The notes beneath the pieces are model-generated. The model made no database searches. It was not told the DNA's origin and saw only the letters and a program-made list of their open reading frames with translations. The position numbers and the translations under genes were made by a program. A DNA stretch of 64,000 bases from Eutreptiella sp. 'Long Island Sound 2002' (Eukaryota; Euglenozoa; Euglenophyceae; Eutreptiales; Eutreptiaceae): positions 143,108,961 through 143,172,960 of the forward strand of contig OZ038382.1 in NCBI GenBank assembly GCA_964036045.1, written 5' to 3'. Below are positions 1 to 10,782 of the stretch, piece by piece (position 1 is the stretch's first letter; each line of letters starts with the position of its first letter).

Positions 1-687
1 TGGAGGGGGAATACAAAATGCAAGGGGCATTTTGCAACCTCGCTGACCGCTTGGCTCTTTTGTACCAGGCGCGTTCGGTACCCACCCCGGACACCATGCA
101 AGCAGGCGCCCAACGCCACACTTGGGTGACCATCGGCGTTTATGGCACCAACTGGTGGAACCGGGCGTATGTACACTGTGTTGTGGCTCCTCCCGGTTGT
201 GGGCCAACACAACATGCTAGTTGGGTGCTCTTTGAGGGTAGCGAGATGTGGGCCACCGTGTACCACATGCAATCGGAGTGTGACTTCGCTGACAACTCCG
301 TGCCGCGCTGGCCCTCCAACTGCCCCACGTAGATGGGTTGGCACACAGCCCTCTATTCTCCCTACGGGCCGATGGCAAGGCCCACATCATGTTGGTCGGA
401 GGAGACAGGTTCACCAGGAAGAGCCCCGGGGCCACAATGTGCCACTGTTGGGATGCAAACCGGTACCACACGGCACAGCGGAGGCGGATGGGGTCCAGCC
501 CCGCTGGGCTCACCCCGAGCTGTCGGGGATCTGCGGGTGCAGGGGGGGCATCGTCGAAGAGGTTGCCGATGACGCTGGCCATAGCCCGCACCAAGGGAGG
601 GGCGGGGTGGAGTATTAGGGCCATCACCATAGCCTTGAGCTGGCCCGTGCAGCGGACCCCCGGGCGGAGGTGGAGGGGCAGTCATTA

Positions 688-703
688 CCCCCCCCCCCCC
701 CCC
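688..703. repeat. C16 homopolymer (frameshift point)
   Basis: An uninterrupted run of 16 C. The minus-strand protein-like frame changes phase here, so this is either a real indel hotspot or a sequencing-length error. Confidence 0.9.
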
Positions 704-1689
704 GCGCGGCTCCTTGGCGCCCCGGCTGCCTGAGTCGCTGCCCCTTGGGGAGGCCACACCGCAAGTGCCGTCGGTAGCATGGTCGGGTGCGGGGCGGGCT
801 GCTGAGCTGGGGGCCAGGGCGAGGCCTGGGGGGAGCCCTGGGGCGGGAGGGTCCGCGGCAGTGGGAAAGCCACAGGCGGAGGTGACACGGCCGCTACGGC
901 CGATGGGTGTCGCCCCATCGGGGGCTGCGGCGGCGGTGGCTGCACTTTCGCCTTCTTCCTGGCGGGCGGGCCCTGCTCGGGCGGTGGGGAGAAGAGGGAG
1001 CCATCGGCACGGTGTGACCGCAGCGTTGCGGACACGTACCGTGCCGCTGTCATCATCGGCAGCAGCGCGCGGGTATGGTCCCCCGAGAACGCGCGCCACA
1101 CTGCCTCGAAGCAGGGGACGTACTCCTACCCGCCCTGGAGGTAGCGCTGCGGGATGAACTTGGTGGACCCCAGGTGGGCCCCCAAGGCGTCCTTGACCGT
1201 GGTGGTCGTCATGGTCTCCGGATTAAGACTAGAGATATTGATGACCAACGGCGGGAGGTAGGGGAGCCCATGCTTGCCTCAAGGGAGGGGGCCAGGGCCG
1301 CATATGCCGCCTTCTAGGGGGCGGCGGCGACGGGGGACGGGGGCGGGTGCGCCCAGGGGGCTGGATGTGGGGCTTGGGCGGGGGCAGTCGGCGCGGGCCA
1401 AGGGGCCGCGCCCATGACTCCATGCGCACCGAACTCGGGAATGGGGCTGTCTGCCGGGATTTCACGAAACATTCCGGTCAGACGGGCACGGCCCTTGATC
1501 CCTTCAAAAACCGCTTCTTGTCCCTCAAACTTGCGCGGCGCCCGGCAGGAGGCGAGCCCGAGGGTTGCCCCGCGTGTGGCTCCCGAGACACATTGTACCT
1601 CCGCGCGCGGCGGACCAACGGTGCGCGTGGTACCGAGTGTTTGGCGAACTCGCCGAGTCACGCCTCCCTGCCGTCGGGGTCCTCGGCCT

Positions 1690-1707
1690 CCCCCCCCCCC
1701 CCCCCCC
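1690..1707. repeat. C18 homopolymer
   Basis: An uninterrupted run of 18 C within the decayed minus-strand coding region. Confidence 0.9.
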
Positions 1708-2076
1708 GTCGACCATGCCTTGCTCAGCATCCTGCAGCCCTGGGTGCAGGTGCTCGGTCGCTCCACGCGTAGGCTTGGTACTAGCGTCCCGTCCTTTCCC
1801 TTGGTCCACGCCAGCATGGTTCCTTGCGCTTGGCGCCCGGCCGACTCAGGCCCCGTACTCGACAGCCCCGCAAGATGGCGCTATGACACCAGGGACCACG
1901 GCCGCTTATGCCCCGCGGGCAAGCCCCCGGCCCTCCCACAGCCCTCGTATGCCATGGGGCTTTGGTGCTCCAACTACGGGAAGCTCCGCGCGGCCGGGGT
2001 GAGCGAGGCCCAGGCGGGCAGCGATGACATGCCCCCCTGGTCCTTGACCGCGGTCTCGATCGCCTAGACACCACAT

Positions 2077-2582
2077 AGCGCAATTGGTGTTTCATTGATA
2101 CGGAAGCCCGAATCCCACACAGCACTAGTGCGTGTACCGTGCAGACCATCGGGTCACTCAGTGCAGCTTGTGTTTCATTCATAAGGAAGCGCAAATCCCA
2201 CGTAGCAATAGTGCCTGTAGTGTGCACACCATTGGGCCAAATAGCGCAATGGGTGTTTCATTAATAAGAAAGCCCAAATCCCCCATGGCACTAGTGCGTG
2301 TCTCTTGTAGACCGTCTGGCCACTCATTACAATTTGTGTTTCTGTGATAAGAGAACCCAAATCCCACATAGCAATAGTGCCTTTGCTGTGCAGACCATCC
2401 GACCACTGGGGGCATTTGTTGTTTGTTGATAAGAAAGCATAAGAAAGCCAACATGCCACATAGCAATCGTGCCCGTACTGGGCAGACCATCCGGCCACTC
2501 AGCGCAATTGGTGTTTCATTGATCAGAGAACCCAAATCCAACATAGCACAAGTGCCTATACTTTGCAGACCATCCGGCCACT
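2077..2582 (+). repeat. 83-bp tandem array, about 6 copies
   Basis: Starts of the shared phrase GTGTTTCATTGATAAGAAAG (variants) recur near 2,084, 2,168, 2,249, 2,333, 2,416 and 2,510, about 83 bp apart (the fifth unit is longer). Each unit ends with a form of CAGACCATCCGGCCACTC. The same unit recurs on the opposite strand at 9,386-9,632 and on this strand at 13,158-13,405. The array directly abuts minus-strand coding-like sequence on both sides. Confidence 0.9.
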
Positions 2583-4280
2583 CGCATCCTCCGGGCGGGC
2601 GGCTGTCGCGACCGCCTCTACCAGGGCCGTCCGGAAGGTGCCCCGGTCCGTGGTCTGCACGAGGGCCGCGCGGATGTCGGGCAGGACATCGGCCGTGCAC
2701 GCGATGGCGGTGGCCACCGCGCAAAGGGCGTGGCGTCCGGAAGGGCCGCCACGAACTGCCATAGTTGCGCGGCGCACCGCTAGTGAGTCTCGTCCGCCAG
2801 GGTGAGAAAGTCGCTGGCCTCCAGTTACGCGGCGCATTTGGCCACCGCCGCCGCCACCGTCGCTAGCGCGGTGCGCTAGCGATGAGCACATTCGCGACCT
2901 AGTCACCCGTCTGAGTGGCGCCGAGGGCTGACAGGATATCAAGGCACATCGTAATGACTGCCTCCCACCACCAAGTGCGCATGAATTGTGAAGCTGCGGC
3001 ACACTCCAGCCTAACCGTTCCCTTCATGTTTGCCTTGTCATTGTTCGACCTCCGCTTAGTTACCATCTTCGCCTGAGTGCGGGCAACATCTAGAACGGGC
3101 TGCAACAAATTACGCACAACAACAGCCGAGAAGCGACAAGCAAATACACACACAAAGCACAATCGCGCGAAAATCGCTCCATTTTCGCGTTTGAAAGCAA
3201 GCATTTTGTTTGCATACCTCACATTCGTATGGACATCGAATGGTCCGTCCCCCGCGCTTGCCTTCCTTGGCGTTCGTGAACGGTGGCGCGTCGTTCACAA
3301 GTCGCCAAGTGCTTGCCGTCCGTGCGGGCGGCGGGGTGCCGCCGATCGCCCACTGCGCCAAGGCATCGCCGTCCGTCCGCGCGTCCTTTGCCACCTCTAG
3401 CTGGTAGGCCCCGCGCCAGAGATTGATCTCACCGCCGCGGACCGCCACGGTGTGGAGACCCGCCGCGGAGCGGGGGAGGAAAGTGGGGTGGTGGGTACAC
3501 ACTGGGGGAACCTGCCGGAGGGAGGCGTTAGGCCGTGCACAAGCGGGGATGTCCAGCAAGGGGGCGGTTCGCAAAGGGGGTTCGAAGGTGATGAACAAGG
3601 GGGGGAGTCGGCCAATCCCCGATACCAAGTCAACCCACACATTTGATGAAGCTTGGGAAGAGTGATGTCGGGGATGTGGTGGATGGGGGGCATATTAGGC
3701 TAGGAGGGCAAGATACCCAAGTCATCCCACCACTCAGCAGTGGCGGTTTACTACCGAAAGGGAAAAGAAGAATGGTCCCACTGCGGATCACCAGCAGGCA
3801 AGTATGCGTTCACAGCGATCAAATCCATGCGCAGGGGGCAGCGGACGAGGTTAGTGGTGGGGTAGGTGGTGCAAACCCCCGATTTCAACTGAGCCTCCCC
3901 GTGCATAGACATGACAGCCAAGAGGGAGTCAACCGTGTGGGGGGCGGGGATAAGGTGGACGGCCCTCAACTGAGGGAGGGCCAGCTGCAGCTAATGCCGC
4001 AGCTGTGTGGCCCATCCCTTCTTGCGGAGCGCACCCGCACTCTCGGGTCACCTCATGTGAATATGGATGAGTGTGGGGGAGGGGTACACACCCTTTGCCC
4101 ACTCCACCACCTCACGCGCAAGCAGGCCCCGGGTGTAGGCGGCCTCCTCCAACTGGTGCGGGCGGTGGGGGAGGGCTTGAAAGTGGGCATGGGTTTCGGC
4201 GGCTGGGTCGGGAAGGCCACCATGTTGCAAGAGGGCCATTGCGAGAGAAACCACAGCTGCACAGGGGGACAAAGGCATGA
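2583..4280 (-). pseudogene. Decayed mobile-element-like ORF, upstream part
   Basis: Minus-strand protein-like sequence begins near 4,280 (MPLSPCAAVVSLAMALLQHG) and proceeds with shifts to 2,583 (ALVEAVATAARPEDASG). A central block GLHTVAVRGGEINLWRGAYQ lies near 3,440 and KGTVRLECAAASQFMRTWWW near 3,000. In-frame interruptions are TAG at 3,991-3,993, 2,899-2,901 and 2,780-2,782, TAA at 2,825-2,827, and one TGA at 4,048-4,050. There are also frameshifts near 3,760, 3,230, 2,870 and 2,720. The frame reaches the edge of the 83-bp array and coherent minus-strand sequence resumes on the other side, so the two parts were probably one gene. No known domain is visible. Confidence 0.4.
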
Positions 4281-4480
4281 AAGGTGTTCAACTTGAACAA
4301 CATGGCGCATTTTCACGTGATCTTGGCGCGATTTTCGCGCGAATGGCAATGATATGCGAATGCGAACGAGACATGCGTACAACAATGCGAATATGCGCGC
4401 GAATTGAACAATCTTTTTGTGAATCTAAGCAGCGTTGGCAACCACTTGAACCACATTTTGCGTGTTTTTAATTTTCTTTA

Positions 4481-5030
4481 ATTTTTGGTGAAATAAGCAC
4501 GGCAAATGGGCATAGAGACACGGAAGAACAAACAAAACGGGCGAAAAGTCGGCGACGTGTGCATATTTATTCGAAATTGCAGTGCACAGAGGGTACATAG
4601 CCCCTTGCCTCCCGCTGCCGGCCCACAGAGGAAGAGGGTTTCCCCTTGCCCACGGCCCCGGACGGGGTGTGGGCATACCGGGCGGCCAGCAGAGCTAGTA
4701 CAGGAAATCGTCCACAAGCAGGCGGACCATCCCCGCCGAGAGCGACGCGGGTAGCAACCCTTCGGGCCGAAGGCCCGCCGACTAGTGATCTGGGGCCCAG
4801 CTGATGCCCCGCCGCGGCTAGAGCCCGCCCCGCCAGTGTGTGCGGGCCCCCTCCCAGGCTGGGTAGTCGTAGACGATGTGGGCGTCATCCTCGTGGGAGC
4901 AACCACAACCGGAATAAATGGACAAATGGACGTCGCACGCATGCTCCGTCCGTGTACACGGGCTGCCGTCCACAGCGCCCCCACTCGCACCCTAGAGACC
5001 TACGTTACAACCAATGTGCTTAATTTTAAT
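4481..5030 (-). pseudogene. LINE ORF2 C-terminal zinc-finger-like tail, 5'-truncated
   Basis: The minus strand from about 4,925 reads SGCGCSHEDDAHIVYDYPAW, then EGARTHWRGGL. This resembles the C-terminal Cys/His motif of LINE ORF2 proteins (Cys-rich start, acidic stretch, His, then a Cys/Tyr-Pro pair, then Arg), although the last metal ligand is Tyr here. The frame continues to about 4,560 across TAG at 4,818-4,820, 4,782-4,784 and 4,695-4,697. Nothing reverse-transcriptase-like precedes it, which fits a 5'-truncated insertion oriented opposite to the endonuclease fragment at 6,377. The family match is by eye only. Confidence 0.4.
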
Positions 5031-5060
5031 TTTTCAGGATTGAAAGGGGGTAAAAGTTGA

Positions 5061-5523
5061 CATGTCAAATATTAATACGCTAACCCAATTTTGGCTCGTT
5101 TGCACCGTTTTGTGCGTGCGCGTACTATGCCCATTAAGTTTTTTCGGTTGGTCAAAGGGTGCACAACAGTGTGGTAGAGAGGTTCCATACTCTTTGAGGT
5201 AGGTACATAGGCCCACATCCTTCTCCCCGGTCCCCCTACTCACACCACTCCCAACTACCCTATTGTATTCTGTAGCTCTTGTCATGCCATTCTCTCGGGA
5301 CACCATTGTCGAACTAGGCATGGCACTCACGCGTTTGAGTGGCGCCAAGAGTTTGCGTGACCCATTGGTCCCACAACTCCTTGGTGAGTGGGTGGCCTCA
5401 TCCCCTTTGGCTAAGGCCCGTTGGTATGAGGCCGCCGAGGTTGCCCAACTCCCCCTCATCCGGAACACACAAATAGTGGCCGTGCAATCTCTTGGAACCC
5501 ACGTTAAGGTCAATATGTTTTGA
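5061..5523 (+). pseudogene. Unidentified coding fragment, copy 1 of a tandem pair
   Basis: A frame open of TGA from 5,061 to the TGA at 5,521-5,523. Its clear part starts near 5,280 and carries MPFSRDTIVELGMALTRL, then GAKSLRDPLVPQLLGEWV. The adjacent copy at 5,589 repeats this with substitutions (SFSRDTLLELGMTLVCL, GGKSLRDPSAFQLLDEWV). A pyrimidine-rich stretch ending TATTCTGTAG lies just before the conserved part in this copy and TCTTGTATAG in the other, so the conserved part could be an exon with the upstream region an intron. Family unknown. Confidence 0.35.
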
Positions 5524-5588
5524 TATTTGAAATTTAGTAGTATGGGTTTAAATGTTAAACGAACAAATGTTAATGTGTTAAACGAGAT

Positions 5589-6314
5589 TTGCAGCATTTT
5601 TGCATGTGTACTAGGGCTGTAGTGGGTTTGTGTGATACAATGTTGCTCAATGGGGTTGTAGAGGGGTTTTATGGCTTTTGGGTTGAGTCTTCATCCCCCA
5701 CCCCCTTCCCCGGGTCCGCTTTCCACCCCACTCCCCACCGTATTTTCTCTTGTATAGCTCTTGCTATCTCTTTCTCTCGGGATACTCTTCTGGAGCTTGG
5801 TATGACGCTTGTGTGTTTGAGTGGCGGCAAGAGTTTGCGGGACCCTTCGGCCTTTCAACTCCTCGATGAGTGGGTGGCTCACTCCCTTTGGCCAAGGCCC
5901 GAGCGGCCACCTAGCACTTGCTGGGAGCAGTGGCGCCCCCCCTTGCGGCCTAGCGCCGAGCATGAGCACCGGAGGCCTCAGCAAGATTCCGGGGGCGGCG
6001 TCCGTACCAGCAGCACCCTAGCCAACGAAGCCGCCAGCCCCCCAATACCCGCCCGGCCACTCACCCCACGGAGCGTTGTTCCCTATGCGCTGGCCGACAA
6101 CTCCGGCTCCGGCCTCCGCCCCGCCCCCGGGGGTCCGCAGCGGGGGATATTCTGTATACGCCTGAACTCCGCGAGGACCGTCACCGTGGAGATGGCGTCG
6201 CGGGCTGACGTGGGGCTCGATGGTACAGCCCAGCCCGGGGTGGTCCCGGTGGGCCGACTAGAGGGCGTCAGGTGCGAGCCACCGTCCCCAGACCCGGGCC
6301 TGCCTGAGGAGTAG
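5589..6314 (+). pseudogene. Unidentified coding fragment, copy 2, fused to GC-rich sequence
   Basis: A 241-codon open frame. Residues about 58-100 are the diverged duplicate of the 5,280-5,430 fragment. From about 5,930 the sequence becomes strongly GC-rich and no longer matches copy 1, so this is a junction between two unrelated sequences. The frame ends at TAG directly upstream of the endonuclease-like region. It may include the start of the LINE ORF2, but I see no motif before 6,377. Confidence 0.3.
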
Positions 6315-6376
6315 GCCTCGTTCGCGCTTCGCCTGCCGCACGACCCACCGGAGCAGTTGGAGCATAGCCCCTCCAC

Positions 6377-7210
6377 GTGGGCAGGCTCTGCGTCGCCACG
6401 GCCGACTGTGGCGACCTAGGGTCGGACCCACGGAAGGTCCCGCGCCTCGTCGCGTACCTCACCTCTGCGGAGCCCGACGTCGCCCACCTGCAGGAGGCAG
6501 GCCTGCACTTTGCCGCCGCATGGCTGGCCGGTCTGTCGTACCGTGTGTGCGTGGGGCCCTTCTTCCGGGGGGGGGGGGGGGGGCTAGTCACCTTGGTGCA
6601 CGCCCGCTTGTTGAACGGATCCTAGGTCCGCGAGCACGCTCAAGAGCCCAGCCTCTACGTGCGTCTGGAGCCCGTCAGGGATGCGGTGCTAGCGACAGTC
6701 AACTTGCACCTGCCGCCGACCATGCCCGCAGCTCGACGTCGGACCGTCGTGGGCGACGCCTCCGCCGTCATGCGCACGGCAGGGGCCAGTGTCAAGGTCA
6801 TGGCCGGCGACCTCAACAAGGCCCAGGGCCCGCGCGCGGAGGGGAATGGCTCTTCAAGGCCCTAGGCCCGAAAGGCCCGCTAGCCGGGTTCCGAGCCCCG
6901 TAACGGTCGGGTTCCGAGCCCCGTAACGGTCGGGCGACCCGACGAATGTCGTCTTGCAGGTGGGGCGCCCCTCTGAGCGCGAGCTGGACTGGATCCTCGT
7001 GGGACCGGAGACCCCATGTGTGGGGGCTGAAGAGGCCGTGCTCCCCGGTCGCAGCACGCACCGGATGGTGCAGTGTGCCCTGGGGTTCACGGAGCGCATC
7101 TTCGCGGCAACGGACCCCTCCTGCCGCCGCTTTTGCTAGTCCCAGCTCAAGCCGAAGCAGCACGCGCCCCTGGCGGTGGCGGCCAAGCTGGCCCTGTGGT
7201 GGTAAGCCCA
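6377..7210 (+). pseudogene. LINE APE/EEP endonuclease domain, decayed
   Basis: Motifs of the endonuclease/exonuclease/phosphatase fold occur in order: PDVAHLQEAGLHFAA (the metal-binding Glu segment) near 6,475; TVNLHLPP near 6,695; VKVMAGDLNKAQ near 6,790 (the Asp-x-Asn motif); RELDWILVGPE near 6,980; GRSTHRMVQCAL near 7,045 (the Ser-x-His end). In LINE ORF2 proteins this domain nicks the target DNA. The frame is broken by TAG at 6,623-6,625, a shift near 6,840, a 23-bp tandem duplication (6,886-6,908 and 6,909-6,931) and further TAR codons beyond 7,137. A run of about 18 G sits near 6,568. The linker continues to about 7,400. The copy is not functional under the standard code. Confidence 0.65.
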
Positions 7211-7394
7211 CGCCCGCTAGACCCTAGATGGAGCATTCCAGGCAGTGTGGCCGCCCTGGAAGGCCTGGCACCCTCCCAGAAAGACTCCTAGCTACCCCCG
7301 GACCGTGACGTCCTGCAAGCGGCCCAAGAACTGGATGGAGGTGAGGGGGAAATGAACAACAGGCGGGTTGGACGTAGGGTACGGGGTGATGTTT

Positions 7395-8159
7395 GTAGGG
7401 AGTGGTAGGTAAGTTTTGCCAAGAATTGCCTGTATCCATGGCAAACGGGATGGTTGTCCGGGGGAACAAAGGAAGGCTACGCGAATGCAGCATACGAATA
7501 GGCAAAGCGTGTTCCATGGGCCTAAGCCGCCGTGGTCACATTTGTGGATTAACCACATGTATTTCTTCGCCCGCAAGTGGAGAATCCTCTCCAAATTTTC
7601 ATGCTTTGCCTTGGAAGGTAGCCACCGTCGACTAAAGCCGGATGTTGCGCAATAGCGGGGGCCTAAGCCCCCTGCGTGGCCGCCTACGTATGCAAGTTGT
7701 GGTTGACGACCACATCATAGATGACAGCCTCCGACGAGAGGGGTGGGATGTCACCAAGAGGTCCATGCTTGGACAAGGGCCCGTGACAATGCGGCAATTG
7801 GCGCGGCATGCACGCAAGAGGGCACTTAGTGACCTCAACTATGTACATGTCCTCTCACAGCGTTTCAGACCTTGCAAGTGGCGGGCCTAGGACATGCGGA
7901 CATGTGACCATGGCTTGTGGTGCCTCTGGGTACTTGAGTTGGTACATGCAACGTTGTCGAGGTGCGCGCATGTGCGAAAATCAATGCAAAAATAGCGCAA
8001 ATTTGCTGCATATTCGCGTTCGCCATGGTGCCGCAGACATAGGGAAAGCCCGCAGGGAAAGCCCGCGGTAGGAATAGGGCACCTTGTGGGGCACCGTGGC
8101 ACCGTAATGTCTCAAAAAAGGGCCAATTCTTTTCGTAGGCAACGAGATATTAGTTTTTG
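7395..8159 (+). pseudogene. Unidentified coding fragment (SHLWINHMYFF / EGSHRRLK)
   Basis: Two frames joined by a shift near 7,640 read HLWINHMYFFARKWRILSKF, FALEGSHRRLK, then NSGGLSPLRGRLRMQVVVDD, REGWDVTKRSM and DLNYVHVLSQRF. After 7,642 the frame is free of TGA to 8,157-8,159 but contains TAG near 7,888 and 7,993. The pattern looks like the C-terminal part of a transposase-type protein, but I cannot name the family with confidence. The last part (from 7,841) lies in inverted duplication 1 and is mirrored at the far end. Confidence 0.35.
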
Positions 8160-8371
8160 AACTTTTTTAAAAATATTGCTACCACCCCAACTCTTTGAAA
8201 CAAGTCTATTGGGGCCGAAACGGTACATTTGTGCACCCATCTTCGCGCGATTTTCGCTCCCCATTCAAAAGTTCCCTTACCGGCCGTTCGCAAAGGGTGC
8301 ATACCCGTGGCAAAACCTGTGCGACACCGTACTGCTCCTGCCGGGTGCCGGTGATGGGGCTCCGCCCTAGG

Positions 8372-9105
8372 CCCCCTCCCCCGCCAGGATGGCCGTGGGA
8401 GCCGGCCTTCGTGTAGGACCTAATCCGTTGGGCAGCCGTGTGGCGGTGGCAGGACGGCCCAGGGAACATCACATGGGCGTACTTGACCGTGGACTGCGAG
8501 TCCTTCCTGGGGCGGGCTCTGCCTTCGTCCCCACACCACAAGTTGCGGGGGACGCGTCTCCCGCTTGGCGAGCGGGCATATGAGTCGTGGCAGGCGTCTC
8601 GCCTGTTGCAGCGCACCATGGCAGCAGGGCGGCTCCTACAAGGAGCCCAAAGCAACCGCCGTCGGGCTCTCATCCCGCTGGGCGGCCGTGTGTGCGCAAG
8701 GCTGTGGGTGCGGCCCTATTTCGCCACCCGGGGCGACATGGTGCTACAGGTGCAGGGCTTGGCCCTGCACATGCGGGAGGTCTGGCTCAGCCGGCTGCGG
8801 ACACTGGCGCGCATTCGGCCAGGGGGGGCATCCCGCTTCCTCATGGCCTATTTCCCGCTCCCCTCGGAGGGAGGAGCGGCTCTCCTCCCCTACGCCCGGC
8901 GCCTGCGCGGCGCACCATCCCAGGGGGTAGCTCTGGCAGTGGCCTAGCGTGACAAGCATCAAGGCGAGGGCAGGGCTCTGTCGGTGCCCGGTGAGCGCCC
9001 TCGTGCCAATGTTGCCTACATCTCGGTTGGGGCATCAGTTGGTGCTGCAGCGCGGGAGGTGCTGGTCAACGGGCGCCGGGGCAGGCACCCCCGCAGCAAC
9101 GGCTA
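8372..9105 (+). pseudogene. Reverse-transcriptase-like LINE fragment, decayed
   Basis: One frame reads WEPAFV, then TAG (8,414-8,416), then DLIRWAAVWRWQDG, YLTVDCE, and a long open stretch to TAG at 8,945-8,947. It continues RANVAYISVGASVG, then EVLVNGRRG. The string AF-V-x-D-L-I with YLTVDCE nearby resembles the conserved start of the LINE reverse transcriptase palm, and a V-L-V-N-G end is also usual there, but the Phe-Ala-Asp-Asp catalytic box is not visible. It lies downstream of and on the same strand as the endonuclease at 6,377, the usual LINE order, with about 1 kb of other sequence between. Mirrored at 13,687-14,288. Confidence 0.35.
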
Positions 9106-9385
9106 GGCCCGGGAAGGCAAGTGCTAGCGCTGGAGACCCGCTAGGCCGGGGCCAAGGCATTGTCCGCGTGGCTAGGACAAGCCCGGCCGGCCTCATCGGC
9201 GATACGAGCGCCGGACAGAACGCTTAAGCGGTCCAGCAGGTCGCCACCGGGCCGGCTGGGACCCCAGCCAGCATCCTCTCTTGAGGGCGGCGCGACGTGC
9301 ACGCAGAGTGAGCCCGCCACTCCTGGCGGCAGCACCCCCGGCGGGATGGGGCAAGCGTGCAGGATGGGGCGCGAGGCCTCAGCGA

Positions 9386-9632
9386 CTTTTGATCTGCACA
9401 GTAAAGGCACGATTGCTATGTGGAATTTGGCCTTTCTTATCAATAAAACACCGGCTGCGCTGAGTGGCCGAATGGTCTGCACAGTAAAGGCACTATTGCT
9501 ATGTGGGATTTAGGGTTTCTTATAAATGAAACACTGAATGCGCTCAGTGGCCGGATAATCTGCACAGTAAAGGGACTATTCCTATGTGGGATTTGGGCTT
9601 TCTTATCGATCAAACACCAATTGCGGCAGCAT
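9386..9632 (-). repeat. 83-bp tandem array, 3 copies
   Basis: The phrase CTGCACAGTAAAGGCACTAT (variants) begins at 9,394, 9,477 and 9,560, exactly 83 bp apart. It is the reverse complement of the units at 2,077-2,582. Confidence 0.9.
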
Positions 9633-10298
9633 TTTTGCCTGCTTGAGCGCTGCCAACGCGCGCGGGGCCACCCTTGCTGCCGCTCCTCCCCTTCAGACCC
9701 CTTCCCCCCCCCCACCCACGGGTGGTGCTGCACTGCGCCGCACCATAGCGCCACGCCACGAAGGGACCGCGGGCGCGCCTATCGGAACACAAAAATAGCG
9801 CGGGCGCAGTGGCCCCTTTGGCAAAGAGGCTAGCGCAGCCTGCTTCCCAGGCGGACCGCCAGCCCACTTTGTTTTCTGTGGGGTTTGCCCTAAGGCCTCC
9901 CCCTCCAGCGAAAGCGCCTTCGGTGGCGCCGAGCAGATGGCCCGCAGGGGGTCCAGCCCAGCCTATTCGGCGGCACGGGAGGGCGAGTTCGGAGGAGACA
10001 TAGTCTTTACCAACTTGTCCCTCTAAGCCGCCATTCACCATAGTTGGGGGGCACCCAGAGGGAGGGAGGGGGGGGGCGCTGGTCTCAAGGATAGGCCCTC
10101 CCCCCCAGCCCCTCGACCTCTATGCATAGGCCCATAGATAGTAAAAGCGCAATATCCGATTCATGTGTTTTTCACCCTACTTGTGTGTTTGGAGGGGGGG
10201 TGAGGAGGCTTCAAAGGGGCTAGGGCACAACCTACTTATGCATTTTTCCACCCTGTACAGCTCAACAATGGAAAATTCGAACACCAATTTTTTGTAAT
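9633..10298. other. Non-coding part of inverted duplication 1
   Basis: GC-rich sequence with C/G runs near 9,705 and 10,060, then an AT-rich stretch in which GTGTTTTTCACC-type phrases recur (10,160, 10,355). I see no gene signature. The open frames here are mirrored exactly in the other arm and carry no motif. Confidence 0.4.
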
Positions 10299-10538
10299 GT
10301 GACCATTCGCAATGATCAAATATTGTATGTGAAGCATGTTTTAGCCCCTATTCATGTGTTTTTCACCTCATTTGGGTGTTTTGATGTGGGCAAGGGGCTA
10401 GGGCACAACCTGCTTATGCAAGCAACCAACAAAAAAGAGGTTTTCCACACCAACAGGCACCAGCGGGGGGCCCAACTGCCCCCCTTACTTGGCACCGGAT
10501 GTCTTGTTTTCCTATTTTCCAAAGCACAGCACAGATAG
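10299..10538 (+). other. 79-codon open frame preserved in both arms
   Basis: This open frame, starting MTIRNDQILYVKHVLAPIHV, is identical in the mirrored copy at 12,268-12,507 (minus). Identity reflects the near-identity of the arms and is not independent evidence of selection. No motif or homolog recognised. Confidence 0.2.
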
Positions 10539-10782
10539 CCCTACCGTGACCTTACAGACCACCCACACAAACCACACACACTGAGGCCACACACAGGCAA
10601 AAGACCTGGGCGGTGCAGTGCGGTTTGATGGGCACACTGACGGGCGCTTTGACAGGAACGCGAATCCGCTCCCCCGGTTTTGAGGTTTTCTCGGGCAGGC
10701 TCACAGGGTGACTCGGCGACCGGGAAGTCACTGCCGCGGGGTCTCGGGCCCGAAGATTGCTCTGGAATATGTGGAGGGTGAA

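Larger units (their letters stand above)
1..2076 (-). pseudogene. Decayed mobile-element-like ORF, downstream part
   Basis: Read on the minus strand, protein-like frames run from about 2,066 to 1. Recognisable blocks are one starting AIETAVKDQGG near 2,060, one holding KDALGAHLGSTKFIPQRY near 1,170, a basic nuclear-signal-like cluster ARKKAKV near 950, and one holding LFLVNLSPPTNMMWAL near 380. The frames are interrupted in frame at 2,064-2,066, 1,974-1,976, 1,881-1,883, 1,314-1,316 and 1,126-1,128 (all TAG) and 140-142 (TAA). Frameshifts lie near 1,278, at the C-run 688-703 and near 330. A second C-run (1,690-1,707) also lies inside. I recognise no domain; a retroelement ORF1/gag-like protein is a guess from context. 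It probably continues the region beyond the 83-bp array at 2,077-2,582. It is a decayed copy, unless TAR is sense, in which case only the frameshifts break it. Confidence 0.45.
7841..10782 (+). repeat. Inverted duplication 1, left arm
   Basis: The sequence is reproduced in reverse complement at 12,027-14,823. Matching starts at ATGTACATGTCCTCTCAC (7,841) and ends at CTCTGGAATATGT (about 10,782). The arms share the RT-like fragment, the 83-bp array, a 79-codon open frame at 10,299-10,538, and poly-G/C tracts. The left arm is about 145 bp longer, mainly because of a deletion of about 130 bp in the right arm opposite 8,480-8,610. The outer flanks show no target-site duplication. Confidence 0.9.

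Noticed and set aside
142-618. 158-codon plus-strand frame at the left end
   Set aside because: It lies opposite the more coherent minus-strand frames and has a biased Gly/Pro/Arg composition typical of GC-rich shadow frames.
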